A stretch of 64,000 nt of DNA. Origin: Basidiobolus meristosporus CBS 931.73 (taxonomy: Eukaryota; Basidiobolomycota; Basidiobolomycetes; Basidiobolales; Basidiobolaceae). Made by a program: the position numbers and the translations under genes. Shown piece by piece: positions 1 to 10,330 of the stretch. Below the pieces are notes generated by a model. It was not told the origin of the DNA and did no database searches. It saw nothing but the letters and a program-made list of their open reading frames with translations. The stretch covers positions 1 through 64,000 of the forward strand of contig MCFE01000006.1 of NCBI GenBank assembly GCA_002104905.1, read 5' to 3'. Each line of letters begins with the position of its first letter. Within the stretch, counting starts at the first letter, position 1.

Positions 1-324
1 ATATCGGTGCTACTCGGCGTAGATCAACTTATGAATATGGCGAGAGCGAGTGTTAATATCATAGGAAACTGCCTGTCTTGTGTGGTGGTTGCCAAGTGGG
101 AGCGAAGGTTTCGTACTGAGCCCATATCTACCTCAACTGTAATCTCTACCGCCTCGAAAGACTACGATGAGGATGCACACAATACTGACAAAACAAATGA
201 GATGGAGAAGGGCTCATTTAAATCAGACCACGAGGGTTCCCAAGATTATCACCTATCAAGCCAAAGCTCTCAGAATCACGACCGTGAAAACATAAACATC
301 AAGGAACATTCTATATCCGTATAA
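1..324 (+). CDS. C-terminal end of an SLC1-type dicarboxylate/amino acid:cation symporter (partial)
   Basis: The frame is open from the first base of the window, so only the C-terminal ~107 residues are present. The segment VDQLMNMARASVNIIGN resembles the last transmembrane helix of the glutamate/dicarboxylate:cation symporter family (SLC1/DAACS), where a D-x(6)-R-T-x-x-N-V-x-G-D pattern binds substrate and cation. The Asp, Arg and Asn positions are kept, but the usual Arg-Thr reads Arg-Ala and Gly-Asp reads Gly-Asn. The remaining ~75 residues form a charged, Ser/Asp/His-rich cytoplasmic tail without recognisable motifs. The family imports acidic amino acids or C4-dicarboxylates at the plasma membrane. 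Substrate cannot be deduced from this fragment, and the assignment rests on one helix. Confidence 0.6.
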   Translation: MSVLLGVDQLMNMARASVNIIGNCLSCVVVAKWERRFRTEPISTSTVISTASKDYDEDAHNTDKTNEMEKGSFKSDHEGSQDYHLSSQSSQNHDRENINIKEHSISV

Positions 325-2828
325 CAACCACTATGCGAAGCACTCCCATTAGACAATAATTGTCCATTTTTGTCGAATTGAAATAGATATCTTTGTACTA
401 AATTCCTCACAACCAATTAAGAACACTGAAGATACATTGAAGTATTAATCTGTATTTGTAACATTCATTGATGAAACCTCAGCACAATGTACCAGATGGA
501 ATTTGAGATAAAATTTACACAAGACCAAAGGATATATAGAACAGAAAGGAAAACGAAACACTGTGCCAGAGGAGACCAAACCCTGTTGAATACCTGTTTC
601 GGTGCTGCCAGCTTCTTCTGCATTTGGGGTCTTGGAGCTTACAACACTAGTGAGCATGTGCGTTTCGCTAACGATTTAGTTAGCACGAACGTCTGATGCC
701 TCAGGCGATCTTAAGGGAACATATGGCCTATATATCAAGCCTTTGTGGACAATGCCGAATTCAAGCAAGAGACTCAAGGGGTTAAGAGAGGTGTGCTGTG
801 GAGAGAGTACACCGATTTCCTCCTGGTGAGTTCTTGGCCAAATTACATAACTGACCTAAACCTAGCTATTTCAGCAAGAGAGACATAGCCTATCCCAACG
901 TACGCAATCTTTAGGAACGAAGCTCACAGAGATAGAGCAGCCGGCCGCTCTATGCGCCCAGTCCATTGTAGTGTTATTCCGTTTTATAGATATGTGACCA
1001 CAAAACCTGACCACCTCAGGGTGCGAGCGAGTGCGGATCTCCATACGAACGGCTTTTAAACAGCATCCTCAAAGGCGTGTTTCTCTTCCTCCGTCCACTC
1101 ATGGTCGATATATGGTGTTTCAGATGTCTTCCACTAATAAACAATGAGAACCCATTATTAAAAATAATGAAAAAAGGTGTGAAGCCGAAGCCAATATTGG
1201 CGCTCAAGTTTAGCTTACCAAGAGTATCTTCTGCCACTGTGTGTAAGCTAATAAAAATCAACAATTACAACGTTATCACCCAGGAATTTGGCACGCCGAG
1301 TCTCACCCGAAATATCGGAAGGGCCAAAAGCGGAACGTCTTCAGAACCGTGTTCCCCTCTCCCTCTACTTGAGTACGGTCTTTGCGGAGACGACCGCTAC
1401 AGTCGCATTGAATGGTTTGAGCCCAGCGAAGAAGAGCCAAATAGCGTATGGCTGTTGTTCTTTTTGGAATGAACAAACCTACTGAGGGCAATAGTCGCCA
1501 CAGGTATCGCATATGTGTAATATCTCAGTCAGATTGAGTACAACCTCCTTCTCTGTTACGATGAATTCGTAGCGAGCGATGAGAACCTCACGGACATGCT
1601 CGGGGACTGGAACAGGCGTAGCTGGGCTGCATCCGCCGTAGGCGTGTCTGGGACATCGTTAGGGCGGTGATACCATGCGAGGCGCACATGAGTGAAACCT
1701 CCGTTGGCTTTTTCTTTGTCATTGAGAGGCGCTGACGGTTTCAATGGGGACAGAAGCTGTATGATACGAGCGACTGAATATGGAGTGCAGCCCAGCTCGA
1801 TGAACAATAAACATGGTCTGCGTGAAAAAAATCGGAACCTAGTTAGATTTGACTTTAAAGGTCTCTGCAAGTATTGGCCTCGTCACCGTTCTGAATGGTG
1901 ATATAGTCGTTCATCGTTGTGGTCTGTTAACAAGCCCTCACGGGGCGGATAGCGGGGAAATAAGGATAGGGATGGTTAAACAAACCAAAGATAAAATCTA
2001 TGGGTATGAGTAGCAAATTCCCAATATACATATTAGAGAAGGGCATGGATATCCTACCATGTGGAAATGTGGAAGTAGAAGGACAGGACGCCGGGGAAGG
2101 CTTGGTCAACGAGAGTAGGTAACTGCGATTCGAACCCCGATATCCGGCCTTTACGCAGTACCTAAGTTCTCGCACTTGGCTTCTTGTACTTGGGTCAACC
2201 TCCCACGTAGCTGAAACAACCATGTTAACATGTATTTTATAGACAAAAAATGTAGGTATATCATGAGAGAAAAATAAACATCACAATAATAATACACAAG
2301 TCCTATATATAATCATACAGGGAAACGATCGAAAAACGCTGTCTCTCAGACACAAGGATTATACCCCACTACTAACAAAGCCATAAAAACCCTCAAATAC
2401 TATGTAAGTAAAACCTAGGTTAACGTCGCTCAGCTAATAACGGAGCATTAGTAACGAAAACACATGTGATGGTCGCTGGTATCAACGTAACAAACATAGG
2501 GGATCATCCTTCGTTCAAAATGGTCAAAGAGATAATGCCAAATAAAGGAAGCAAAGCAGAAAAAATGGGTATATTGCTTCTAAACATCTTGCCCAGTCCT
2601 CAATTACCCTTACAAACTGCATACACACTGATTTTTCGCACTACTACTACACACTTGACATACTTGGGTCGTCAAAGCCTTTTCAAACGACGTAGGTGCA
2701 GACAGTTTTATTGCTCAAAACTGTGACTTGACTGAATCGTTTGTTTGGTAGCCTAAAGATTGGTATTGTGCATAGATCGATTGCATACCTACAGCCCAAC
2801 ATGCGGGATTTTGTGCAAAAAACCGAAC
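325..2828. other. Intergenic region without a recognisable gene
   Basis: No frame here has convincing coding character or a recognisable family. Apart from a small fold-back structure at 2116-2164 and a short direct repeat CTTGGTCAAC / CTTGGGTCAAC (2101 and 2189), I see only AT-rich unique sequence. It lies between the 3' ends of the symporter and the decarboxylase, so no promoter is required. Confidence 0.5.
2116..2164. repeat. Fold-back element with a box B-like core
   Basis: The arms TAGGTAACTGCG (2116-2127) and CGCAGTACCTA (2154-2164) pair with one bulged base around a 26-nt loop. On the minus strand the loop contains GGGGTTCGAATCG, which resembles the Pol III internal B box of tRNA genes. 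No cloverleaf or box A could be fitted. It could be a decayed tRNA-derived or fold-back repeat. Confidence 0.3.
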
Positions 2829-4192
2829 TTAGATTTCAGCAAAAGCAATAGTTTCATTGATCGGGAGATGGACACCTGGATTAGTGAACTCCTGACCAAC
2901 CTGAACGTTGGCTTCTTTTCTAAAGACTAGGGCACACGAAGATCCACCGAAGTGGAACGTTCCTAGCTCTTGACCACGGTTGACATGCTGTCCTTCGTAC
3001 ACGGTGGCCTGGCAAGAGGAGATCTCGGTCATGCCAATGGCGATAAAACACATGAGACCGATATTCTTATTGTCGGCATCAATAAACAACAGTTGGCGAG
3101 CGGCGGTGTTGGCGAAGAAGGTGAGGGACCTCAAATAGGGGGGAACCTCGCCTTCAGGGGTATCTTCTCCGATGAGAGATGGTGCTTGGGCGAAGTAGGT
3201 GCCGGGAACGTCGACAATTTTCAGAACAGTCCCGCTCACGGGCGCGTGCCAGCGGTGGTAGCCGGTAGTGTTAAGGAAGGACTGAATGACAAGACCGCCA
3301 ACAAAGGAATCAACGGACTTGTCACCAGCGAGAAGGTGAACGAGGGAGTATGCTTCATCCTTGATGAACAGTTCGTCGGTCTTTTTGACTTCGGTCTTAA
3401 TGGCGTAGAGTGCTGACTCGCAGGCCGAGCTGATGCAGCGAAGGTCTTGAATATCACCGGTGGGGCGATCGATGGCGACGTCGCGATAGCGGCGTGTGAA
3501 AAAGTCTTCGTATGATGTAAAGCCCCAGGCAGGGGCATTCGGGTCACAAATAAAGACATCCCAGAATTTCCTTTCAGATTCGTATTTCTCCATCATTGCG
3601 CCAACTGCCTTATCGCTGAACCAGCCTCCGTTGTTGGCGTTCAGAGTCGAAGTTGACTCAGGAGACAAAAGGTACAATTCCCAAGTCTTCATCATCTGTT
3701 TGAAGTGGTAGTTGAGGGACTGCTTTGTAAATGCAGACAATCCGCCTTGGGTATTCATCACTCGAGCCATGATCATGTACATTGGTGGCCCAATGCTGCC
3801 AAAGCTGGGTGCCTTGCGGAAGATATCGTTGAACATGAGGAGCATCTCCTGGTAGCTTTTCGGCTAGAAAGGTTTGAGAACGTGCACAAATGCTAAAAAA
3901 ACTTCGCTGTACTCACAAATTCTGTCATTCCATCAAACATGCGCACAATATCGGTGAATACGACAGCGTCGCCCTCAATGAAAGCCTTAAACTCCTGAAT
4001 GGGCTCGAGAAGTGGCGGCATGTCAGGGGCAGTGGTATATGGTGTACCAGGGCCGGGCATCCTCTTGGCTTCAGGGTGAATCCTTTTGTGGAGATCGGAC
4101 ATCCAGTCATCGTAGTCTTTCTTACTTGCAGGAAGCCATCCAAACCGACGGAAGTCCTCTATGGAAGGACGTAGAGTAGTGGGTGAAGTCAT
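2829..4192 (-). CDS. PsiD-family (phosphatidylserine decarboxylase-like) pyruvoyl decarboxylase
   Basis: Two exons: 3917-4192 (92 codons) and 2829-3863, joined by a 53-nt GTGAGT...TAG phase-0 intron, giving 436 residues. The N-terminal part (roughly residues 30-200) matches the PSDC extension found in fungal soluble PSD relatives, with segments such as LNYHFKQMMKTWELYLLSP. The C-terminal half is the PSD catalytic domain. It ends with HFGGSS (Gly399-Ser400), in the place of the LGST self-cleavage motif where the Ser becomes the pyruvoyl cofactor. Length and architecture match the Psilocybe L-tryptophan decarboxylase PsiD (about 439 aa) better than membrane PSDs; no transmembrane segment is visible. 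The family includes aromatic amino-acid decarboxylases and uncharacterised members, so the substrate is unknown. No psilocybin-type neighbours are present. Confidence 0.9.
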
Positions 4193-4234
4193 ATTGTTAG
4201 TTGGAGATGGAACAAGGGTTGTCCAGAGCCAACA

Positions 4235-4243
4235 CCTTTATAG
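4235..4243 (-). promoter_or_regulatory. Candidate TATA box of the decarboxylase gene
   Basis: CTATAAAGG on the minus strand lies 43 nt upstream of the ATG at 4192, a plausible TATA position for a short 5' leader. Confidence 0.4.
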
Positions 4244-4825
4244 CATCTGGAGCAGGATGTCCTGAGCGGTGTCTGGCCCTTATGCAAGGCGGCCTATTGT
4301 AACTTTTTCTAAGGAGACATGATATTTCACGAGAGAATGCTGTAATACTACCCTCTTGGGAAAACTTATTCAAGTGTTCCCACAAAGGTTCCTTACACTA
4401 CTAGTAATGTACCAATACGATGCGTGTTGTACAATCTAAGCCACTATTATCTTGTGCATAACATCTAAAAAATGGTTTTGGTAAGTACCTTTGAAAGGCA
4501 TTTGTGTTCAAGCGGTTGGTGTGGATTGTTGTAGCTCATGGTACGGATAGAGATAGAGTATCGCTAATAGGTACTAAGAACAGGTTCATTCAAGAGGGAT
4601 TTCAAGAACTAGGTCAAAGGAGGGCTCAAGGGTATTTACCAGGAGCTGGGATCGATAACTAATAATTGATCTTTCTTTACCTACCTCGAACCTTTACCCT
4701 CGGCCCAGGCTTAACCAAGTGTGTACAATAGTGGGCACTAGAATTCTTAGGTAACGTTAACTGGCTTTCAGGATCCAACTGTAACATACTTCCCTTCTTA
4801 AATGGATTCTTCCCCACAAGAGTCA
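4244..4825. other. Intergenic region, probably partly retroelement debris
   Basis: No gene is visible. The part below 4826 directly follows the C-terminal end of the integrase remnant on the minus strand and may be decayed 3' sequence of the same element, but no LTR boundary could be recognised. Confidence 0.35.
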
Positions 4826-5465
4826 TCAGTTGGACAACAAAACCGCACAGGTGTTTGTCCATTTGGCAATTTTTAGTCGATCTTGGTGTACAAAGTCTTG
4901 TTTCACAATTCCTGGTGGTGTTGATAGCTGATATGTGTAGGATGGTCGTTGTTCTTTTACAAAGTATGGCCCGCTCCAATGTGGCTCGAACATATTCCTC
5001 TTGTTCTGTACTAGAACCCATAATTCAAGACCGATCAGGTTATTGTCAGAATTCCTATCCTTGTCTTTGATTTGTTGTGCTTGACTGGCTAGCTTGTTGT
5101 CAACATCATAACAGGCATGGTCCATCTCTTCTGGTCCTCTTCTGCAAGACTCTTTGTAGTCCTCATTGATATCTAGGCCCCAAAGGTTTGGTGGGAGGGT
5201 ATTGCCAAGTATCATCAATTCTATGCCATATACCATAAAGAATGGAGGCTTATTAGTGGCACAAGCAATGCCTGGTGTGAGAATATGTCTCATCTATAGG
5301 TGCCTCTATGGACATATATGATGAGCATCTGACTTATCAGTCCATTAAGACTTTCACTAGCTCCATTGGTGTGTAGGGTGGTATGCTGATGTTTTTGGGA
5401 TGATCAATTGCATCTTTTTCTGGATTAAACTCAAGACCTTGTCAATAAAGTTTACACCTGCTGGT
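4826..5465 (-). pseudogene. Ty3/gypsy-type retrotransposon integrase remnant
   Basis: Read on the minus strand, fragments in different frames resemble the second half of a retrotransposon integrase. GVNFIDKVLSLIQKK and KTSAYHP come first. A frame change then leads into TNGASESLNGLISQML, together matching the TSAYHPQTNG-SE-LN core motif. A stop follows near 5294, and then a 155-residue open stretch with an ACATNKPPFFMVYG segment typical of the post-core region. Finally comes a GPY/F-like module (FEPHWSGPYFV...TYQLSTPP...HQDRLK). Frameshift and stop show it is dead. No reverse transcriptase, gag or LTR pair was recognised nearby, so this is a fragment. Confidence 0.8.
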
Positions 5466-5849
5466 TGAGATTTCTTTTGACCTAACCCTAAGCTGTAACC
5501 TCAAGGAGTAACAGTGCCCCATTGCATTAGTCACCTAGAACAATGTGGATAGGTTGGATTTGCCCTTGTGTAATGTTTTGTAGATACTAATGTCTATGAG
5601 AAGATCAGCCATAGAAGGCCAGCAGAATCAGATTTGCACTATCTGCCTTGCAGCATACCTTGCAGTCAGCTTTCAATATATCAATTAGAAAACCACTGGA
5701 TTCATTTTTTCATTATCACTTTTAATATGTTTAGGACTTTCACCCTAATGCCTCAAGAACAACTACATATTTTACCAAAATTATAATATTCAAGGTACTC
5801 AGCTATAGCTGTAGGGTTCACTCTAATACCATGGAAGTATTTTATTTAC

Positions 5850-6200
5850 AGCTAAATAATCTGGCCTACATATTGACAATCCCCAAGAGAAATCTCAAAC
5901 TAGGAATTTTTCTGATTTTTAGCTGGTATTCTGCTTGTATTCTTATGGTATGCTGCTTGTATTCAGATGGCATTTTTCTTTCAAATTTTCAGTTTCAACT
6001 TTTGGTGGAAAAAGTGAGCAGCTGATTACAAAACTTGGCATGAATGCTAGTTTACCTAGTCTCCTCCTGGAGAATATCTGCTTGGCAGCCCAAAAGCTAG
6101 TATCTGAGAACTCAGAGTTGTCAGCTTTGAGAAGCCTGAAATTTACCTTTTACTGTGTTGATATTCTGCTTGCCTTTTCTCAGTTTCATTTCTTAGAGGA
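5850..6200 (+). repeat. Dispersed repeat, copy A
   Basis: This stretch aligns over about 330 bp with the reverse complement of 12650-12985. Shared landmarks in the same order are TTTTTAGCTGGTATTCTGCT, GGCAGCTGATTACAAAACTTGG-like, GAATGCTAGTT, AGTCTCCTCCTGG, AGCTAGTA-CTGAGA and GTTGTCAG-TTTGAGAA. Identity by eye is roughly 65-75% with small gaps. There is no coding capacity, and edges are approximate. Confidence 0.75.
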
Positions 6201-6984
6201 TATGTTTGTATGTCAGATCTATTCCCTGGCACAATCCTAGTAAATAGCTCCTTGCACAATAGGATCAAGTGTATTGTCACATCTTATGCAAGTCATGCTC
6301 CATTTGGTGGTCAAGACTAACCATTGAAATATAAAGATGCATCTGGTAGGTGAAATCCTGCAGGCACTTGATTTAATGCACCCCATCCAACAATTGTTAT
6401 TTTAATCATACTATGGGTATTTTGAGCAATTGGCTTTACATCTAGTATAGCGGCTAAATGAGTCACTAGCTTAAATACTTTGTGTATAGTCTGCAAATTT
6501 TGGAATAGTATGTCTGAAATCCTGGCCTGGGTTTTCCAACAATACTTTTGCTAACTATGAGGTATTCAGGACATGATGAAAACCCAAAATTTCCAAAGGC
6601 CCCCAAGCTAGGTTCATATCCTCTTGAAGCCTTAATATAGGTATTTTTTTTGTTGACTTTGCCAAGATTTTAAAGTATAAACTTCATTTTACACTCAACT
6701 TATCATTCATTGTAAGCCTGACAATCTAGTAGATGTCTAAATAACTGCCAATAGAGTTATCTGTTTCCCAGAGACTGTTGTATCCAAGAGAAAAGTGGAA
6801 TTCTAGCGTTATCTGAGAAAGCAGGGAAGATATTGAAAAGAATGTTGAAAGAATTTTAGCAATAAAGGAAGTACTTGGTAGTGCAAGTATAACATATAGC
6901 TTTTGCTTCATAACATATTTTATGCAAAAGTAGTGCTCAAACTATTATGTTGCCTTGCAGGAACAAGCAAGAATTTCATGTTTA

Positions 6985-7250
6985 AAGGTCCCAGATGCTT
7001 GTGTGTCAAGTTTGGAGTTGTTTGGACAGCGCTGAGATGCTTTGTGTGCTGTAGGAGCTTTAAGGACATTGGAAGTGATTGAGAGACTAAGTTGAATATG
7101 TGCTTTATACTCAATGAACTATGGAATATAAGATTGGTATTTATACTTTTTCACAATCTTGGCAGTACAAGCACATAAAATATTTTTAGCAAGGTCCCAG
7201 AAGCCTGTGTGCAAAGTTTAGCATGCTAGGTGCCATAAGCTCTGGAGGTT
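6985..7250. repeat. Diverged repeat units (first cluster)
   Basis: AAGGTCCCAGATGCTTGTGTG at 6985 and AAGGTCCCAGAAGCCTGTGTG at 7191 begin two related segments. The 7030-7150 part, including GGACATTGGAAGTGATTG, resembles 8078-8230. Confidence 0.5.
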
Positions 7251-7907
7251 TCATTACTTTAATTGGAAGCTGATGAGACTGGGGTTCTTCAGCATTGTTT
7301 TATTGAATTGCTGATTATACTCTTGGACCAGATATGTTGTATTGAACTTATAGAGCTTAGCACAGGCATTACAAGCTGCATTTGCTAGGGTGAAAGCCCG
7401 CAGAGACCAGTCACAGAATAATTCCCAGTGCATATTCTTGGAAATAGTTTCCATGTAATGCATTGTTGGTAGAGTTCTCACAAGATGGTTGCTGCTTTTC
7501 AGAAAAAGTAAGCTCAAACCTAATATTTACAATAACAGGCTCAGTAGAGCAAGTCATATATCTGTCCATCTCAAAGATCCTAGTTTTTAAGGTCATAGCA
7601 TGTTTTGTTGCCTCAAAGGTATTTGGCTTAGATTTAAACTGTTGCAAGATTCTAGGGAGTATTAAAGTTAATTTGAAGAACTAAAGAATTGCATGATATT
7701 CATTTGCAGCCTTATTGAGTACAAGTAGAGTACTTATACTATTAGAGAAGCTTTGTGAGACAAGGGATTCACAAAATCTCAAGATTTGTTGCAGGAAGCT
7801 GTGGTCAAAGTATGGGGGTTTTTGGATAAATTTGAAAATATTTATAACTATCAGACCTTTACTAATTTTCGGAATTTTGATAATATCTTATGGACTAAGC
7901 CATTGGT

Positions 7908-8068
7908 AAATAGCTCATAACTTAGCAATAAACCAAGTAGAGCCTTACATTACAAGAATGGTTTAGGTGTAAACTAAATACTTGCTACAAATAGTTCATA
8001 ACTTGGCAAACAGCCAAGTTGAGTCTTATGTTATATAAATGATTTATGTGAAAACTAAATAGTTCCAG
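7908..8068. repeat. Tandem duplication, two ~80-bp units
   Basis: Unit one (7908-7987) and unit two (7989-8068) share the series AAATAG-TCATAACTT-GCAA, CCAAGT-GAG-CTTA, a T-rich middle, and a G-AAACTAAATA end. Identity is roughly 75% by eye, so this is an old tandem duplication. Confidence 0.7.
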
Positions 8069-8290
8069 CATTAACAAAGGTGTTTTTGTTGTAAGTTTTT
8101 TGAAGATATTGGAAGTGGTTGGGAAAATATGTTGATTGTGAGGTTTTCATATGATGATTTATTGAATGCAAAGGTATAAGTACTACGTTTACATGGTCAT
8201 GGCAAAACAAACTTGTATAGTGTGTTTAGGGAGTTTGTGGCTGTTCGGACAACTCTGAGAATTTTCATGTTCCGAGTACCTGATATTTTG
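8069..8290. repeat. Diverged repeat unit related to 6985-7250
   Basis: The run GAAGATATTGGAAGTGGTTG and the following ~120 bp parallel 7056-7160 (GGACATTGGAAGTGATTG). CTGTTCGGACAACTCTGAGA parallels the segment near 7018 (TTGTTTGGACAGCGCTGAGA). Confidence 0.45.
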
Positions 8291-8843
8291 GTGAAAATAG
8301 TGCAGTATTGACAAGAAATTTGGTCAGGATTCTCGGAGATTTGTAGGTAATGATCTTTGTAACTAAGTTAGGTGAATATTTAGGTGTAATTACCAAATTT
8401 ATAAGTCTCATTCTGTTGTTTGCTGAATACTCATGGTCAGCTGTATTGACTCTTTTTCAATTTGCACAATATAATCACATTTTTTCTACACGTGCATATT
8501 ATGGACAAAACATTGAGTGTTCTGGTCCTATTTGTTTCAGGGAGTCAAGGGTCACGATCTGGGGGTGTTTTTCAGGAAGTCATGTTTTATCTGCACCAAG
8601 TGAAATCAGTACTTTCATCATTCCATAGTGATGCTATTGATGTTGCTATTCAGTAGCTTGTAACTAAACAGGGTTACCTTAGGTGAAATAGGCGTAGGGA
8701 AGCAAGAGAATTGCAATTTGGGACAAGCAACTCATGAGAAATTGGAACTTTGAACCCATTTATTGGAAGTAAATACCTTAATGTAATAATCAAATACAAT
8801 GAAATCCTCCCCAAATGAAGCACCCCATGTATACAATACTTTC

Positions 8844-10330
8844 CTAAAGCTTCGCCTTCACCTGCACAAGCTCACTTCCATTCTGGAGCAGCTTGGCAGC
8901 GTCGTTAACCATGTTGTCCACAATCACCTTTGCAGGGAGAACCTCGTTAATGAGCGCGGCTACACGGCCAATCAGCCAAGGACGCGTCTCCATGAAAATT
9001 TCGGGGTGTTGCTGAAGGTCGTGCTCGTAGGGAAGAATACCCTTCGATGTGAGCTCCTTGATCTCTGTCTGGCGGTTGTTGTTCCTAAAATCTCAGTACG
9101 GTTAGGATGTCAAACACTGGCTATTTGTGAGAGCGTTTCTTACCAGTTATCGACATATTCTGTCCTGCGCACACGTAGAGGACGTCCAGTGTAGATAAGG
9201 GTTGTCACGGCGTCTTCGTAGCTTGCGCTAAGGAGTTCCTCCTTGTGCTTCTTTGGTGCGCCAGCTTCCACGCTGGCGACGAAGCGAGTACCAACCTACG
9301 AGAAGAATTGCAATTTTAATATAAATGTAATTAAATGCGCTTCTTTTTCTCAGTCAAAACATACCCAAACGCCAATCGCTCCGTACATGAGGTTCGCGGC
9401 GAGGCCACGACCATCATAGATAGCACCGGCGGCAACAACGTATACTGGAGCCCCGGTCAGTGGCGACTTGTGGCCCTTTACTGCGTCAACACAGGCGGGA
9501 ATGAGGATTGATTGCGGGATATCACCGGTGTGTCCACCGCCCTCTCCCGCCTGAGCGCAAATTAGGTCGACGCCCTGCTCGAGTGCCTTGGGAACATGCT
9601 TCGGGTGACCGACCATCTAAAATTCGTGCAAAAAATCATATTTACTAAAAAAGAAACATAGGAGTAGCCGATGCGGGTGCATACGTTCATGACAGGAATG
9701 CCAGCCTTATGTAAGCGCTTAACGACATGCTTTGGTGGAACACCGACGGCGCAAACGAAAAGGGAAGACTTCTCATCGATGATGATGTCAATAAGCTCGT
9801 TGAGCTGACCCTTTTGATAATCGTAGTTCGTCTTGCGCGCGCTACCACCGACTTGGGGAAGGAGAAGGTCAACACCGAACTTACCGTTGGGGTCCTTCAA
9901 ATGGGACTTGAGCTCGTGAATCTGCACAGATGGGTTAACAAGGTAAAAGCCGCAGCATTCACACTATACAATCACCTGAGAACGAAGAACTCTGAACAAC
10001 GAATATTATTATGTCAGTAACTGTTTAAAAGAAAGCGTTTAACGCGTAAACAAAGCGGTACGCACTTAGGAGTGTATCTAGTGCACAGAGTTAGCTCAAT
10101 GACTTGAAAAGTGCCTGGAATTGTTTACTTACCCATGACCACCAAGGACACCAATACCACCAGCATTTGTAACAGCCGCTACGAGCTCGGGACCTGCTGC
10201 AACGTTCATCTGACCAATATCATCAGCCTTCCCGAATGTCTCCAAAATTGAAAGATATACTTACGCCCGCAAGCATGATCGGGTGCTGAATGCCGAAGAG
10301 CTCGGTGAGGGGTGTCTTGATAACGGACAT
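8844..10330 (-). CDS. Nitronate monooxygenase (2-nitropropane dioxygenase family)
   Basis: Eight exons are inferred: 10265-10330, 10133-10209, 10066-10077 (12 nt), 9976-9991 (16 nt), 9685-9921, 9365-9616, 9144-9295 and 8844-9084. They total 350 residues with consistent phase and canonical GT-AG ends. The protein starts MSVIKTPLTELFGIQHPIML and shows GGIGVLGGHGYTP, GVDLLLPQVGGSARKTNYDY, the flavin/active-site run AGEGGGHTGDIP with the catalytic His, and GGIYDGRG-like GAIYDGRG. The family oxidises alkyl nitronates such as propionate-3-nitronate with FMN, detoxifying nitro compounds in a TIM barrel. Length is as expected. The two micro-exons encode only YTP-K and VLRSQ and are needed to keep the conserved sequence continuous. 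The product lacks an obvious targeting signal. Confidence 0.95.

Larger units (their letters stand above)
5466..8843. other. AT-rich non-coding block of decayed repeats
   Basis: No coding gene is supported. The block is built from diverged, internally related segments: one copy of a dispersed repeat (5850-6200), related units near 6985-7250 and 8069-8290, and an 80-bp tandem pair at 7908-8068. It lies directly upstream (minus-strand sense) of the integrase remnant, which suggests an old transposon graveyard. Confidence 0.5.

Noticed and set aside
1077-1472. 131-codon frame in the first intergenic region
   Set aside because: Composition is not protein-like, there is no motif, and overlapping frames on both strands are equally open.
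2090-2170. Possible tRNA gene on the minus strand (GGTTCGAATCG)
   Set aside because: The T-stem does not pair, and no D-arm, anticodon arm or acceptor stem could be fitted.
2970-3416. 148-codon plus-strand frame
   Set aside because: It is the antisense shadow of the PSD-like decarboxylase exon.
2829-10330. Psilocybin-like or other indole-alkaloid biosynthetic cluster around the PsiD-like gene
   Set aside because: No kinase, methyltransferase or P450 gene lies nearby; the neighbours are retroelement debris and nitronate monooxygenase.
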